64,000 nucleotides of DNA from Scatophagus argus (taxonomy: Eukaryota > Chordata > Actinopteri > Scatophagidae): positions 14,402,001 to 14,466,000 of the forward strand of contig NC_058494.1 in NCBI RefSeq assembly GCF_020382885.2, in the 5' to 3' direction. The notes below the pieces were generated by a model. That model saw only the letters and a program-made list of their open reading frames with translations. It searched no databases and was not told where the DNA came from. The position numbers were made by a program, and so were the translations under genes. Shown one piece after another: positions 63,823 to 64,000 of this stretch (position 1 is the first letter of the stretch; each line of letters starts with the position of its first letter).

Positions 63823-64000
63823 AGAGGAGCTGCTTCACTGAGATGCATTCACATGACAGCAGCCAGAGGTGAGTTGACATAACACAACAGAATGCCTCTG
63901 GGTAATGACCTGATGAAATATATATATACAGTATATACACACATATATATATATATGTGCTGTCATAGCTGGTCTTATTTTTGTCCTGAGTCTTGAGCTG

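Noticed and set aside
63783..63868. A plus-strand exon-like block reading AELQQLHLLVAERKRSC with AG and GTGAGT borders
   Set aside because: The same bases on the minus strand match pde6h exon 2, including its acceptor, so the plus-strand reading is probably coincidental; not excluded entirely.

Overview
The window is vertebrate nuclear DNA, almost certainly from a ray-finned (teleost) fish. Genes are split by GT-AG introns and lie in sequence rich in CA, CT and GA microsatellites and in old dispersed repeats of kinds I associate with teleost genomes. The recognisable proteins are an EMP/PMP22-family tetraspan protein, an egg-envelope zona pellucida protein, the splicing factor Rbfox2, and short cone-type PDE6 inhibitory subunits. 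I found no bacterial, phage, CRISPR or viral gene system. Gene models below were built by eye from splice sites, reading phase and remembered family sequences; no search was run.

Layout. (1) About 0.8-4.2 kb, minus strand: an emp2-like gene with four coding exons (158 aa). (2) About 4.2-8.6 kb: intergenic sequence with decayed repeats. (3) About 8.69-19.7 kb, plus strand: a large ZP1/ZP4-type egg-coat gene with about 17 coding exons. It has N-terminal ZP-N-like modules, one giant Pro/Tyr-rich exon, then a ZP-N module, a trefoil domain and a complete ZP module. (4) About 21.5-55.6 kb, plus strand: rbfox2 with 13 coding exons and large introns. There is a GA-rich candidate second promoter and first exon at 32.0-32.7 kb, the family's 93-nt RRM exon, and a long 3' UTR. 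(5) About 55.8-58.7 kb (minus) and 60.67-62.35 kb (plus): two intact, head-to-head paralogues of the cone PDE6 gamma subunit (pde6h-like), each with a TATA-type box and a GGATTA (CRX/OTX-type) site. (6) About 63.45-63.82 kb, minus strand: a decayed third pde6h copy that keeps recognisable pieces of both coding exons.

The genes are functionally unrelated (epithelial membrane, egg coat, neural/muscle splicing, cone phototransduction); only the pde6h cluster is a functional group. The points most worth a second look are: the undescribed third pde6h relic beside the inverted duplicate pair; a rbfox2 exon 7 that is 27 nt longer than the form I know; a dense cluster of the Rbfox binding motif GCATG just downstream of the RRM exon; the alternative rbfox2 first exon; an EMP protein lacking the usual first-loop cysteines; and the architecture of the ZP gene. 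I did not find a wholly new kind of system.
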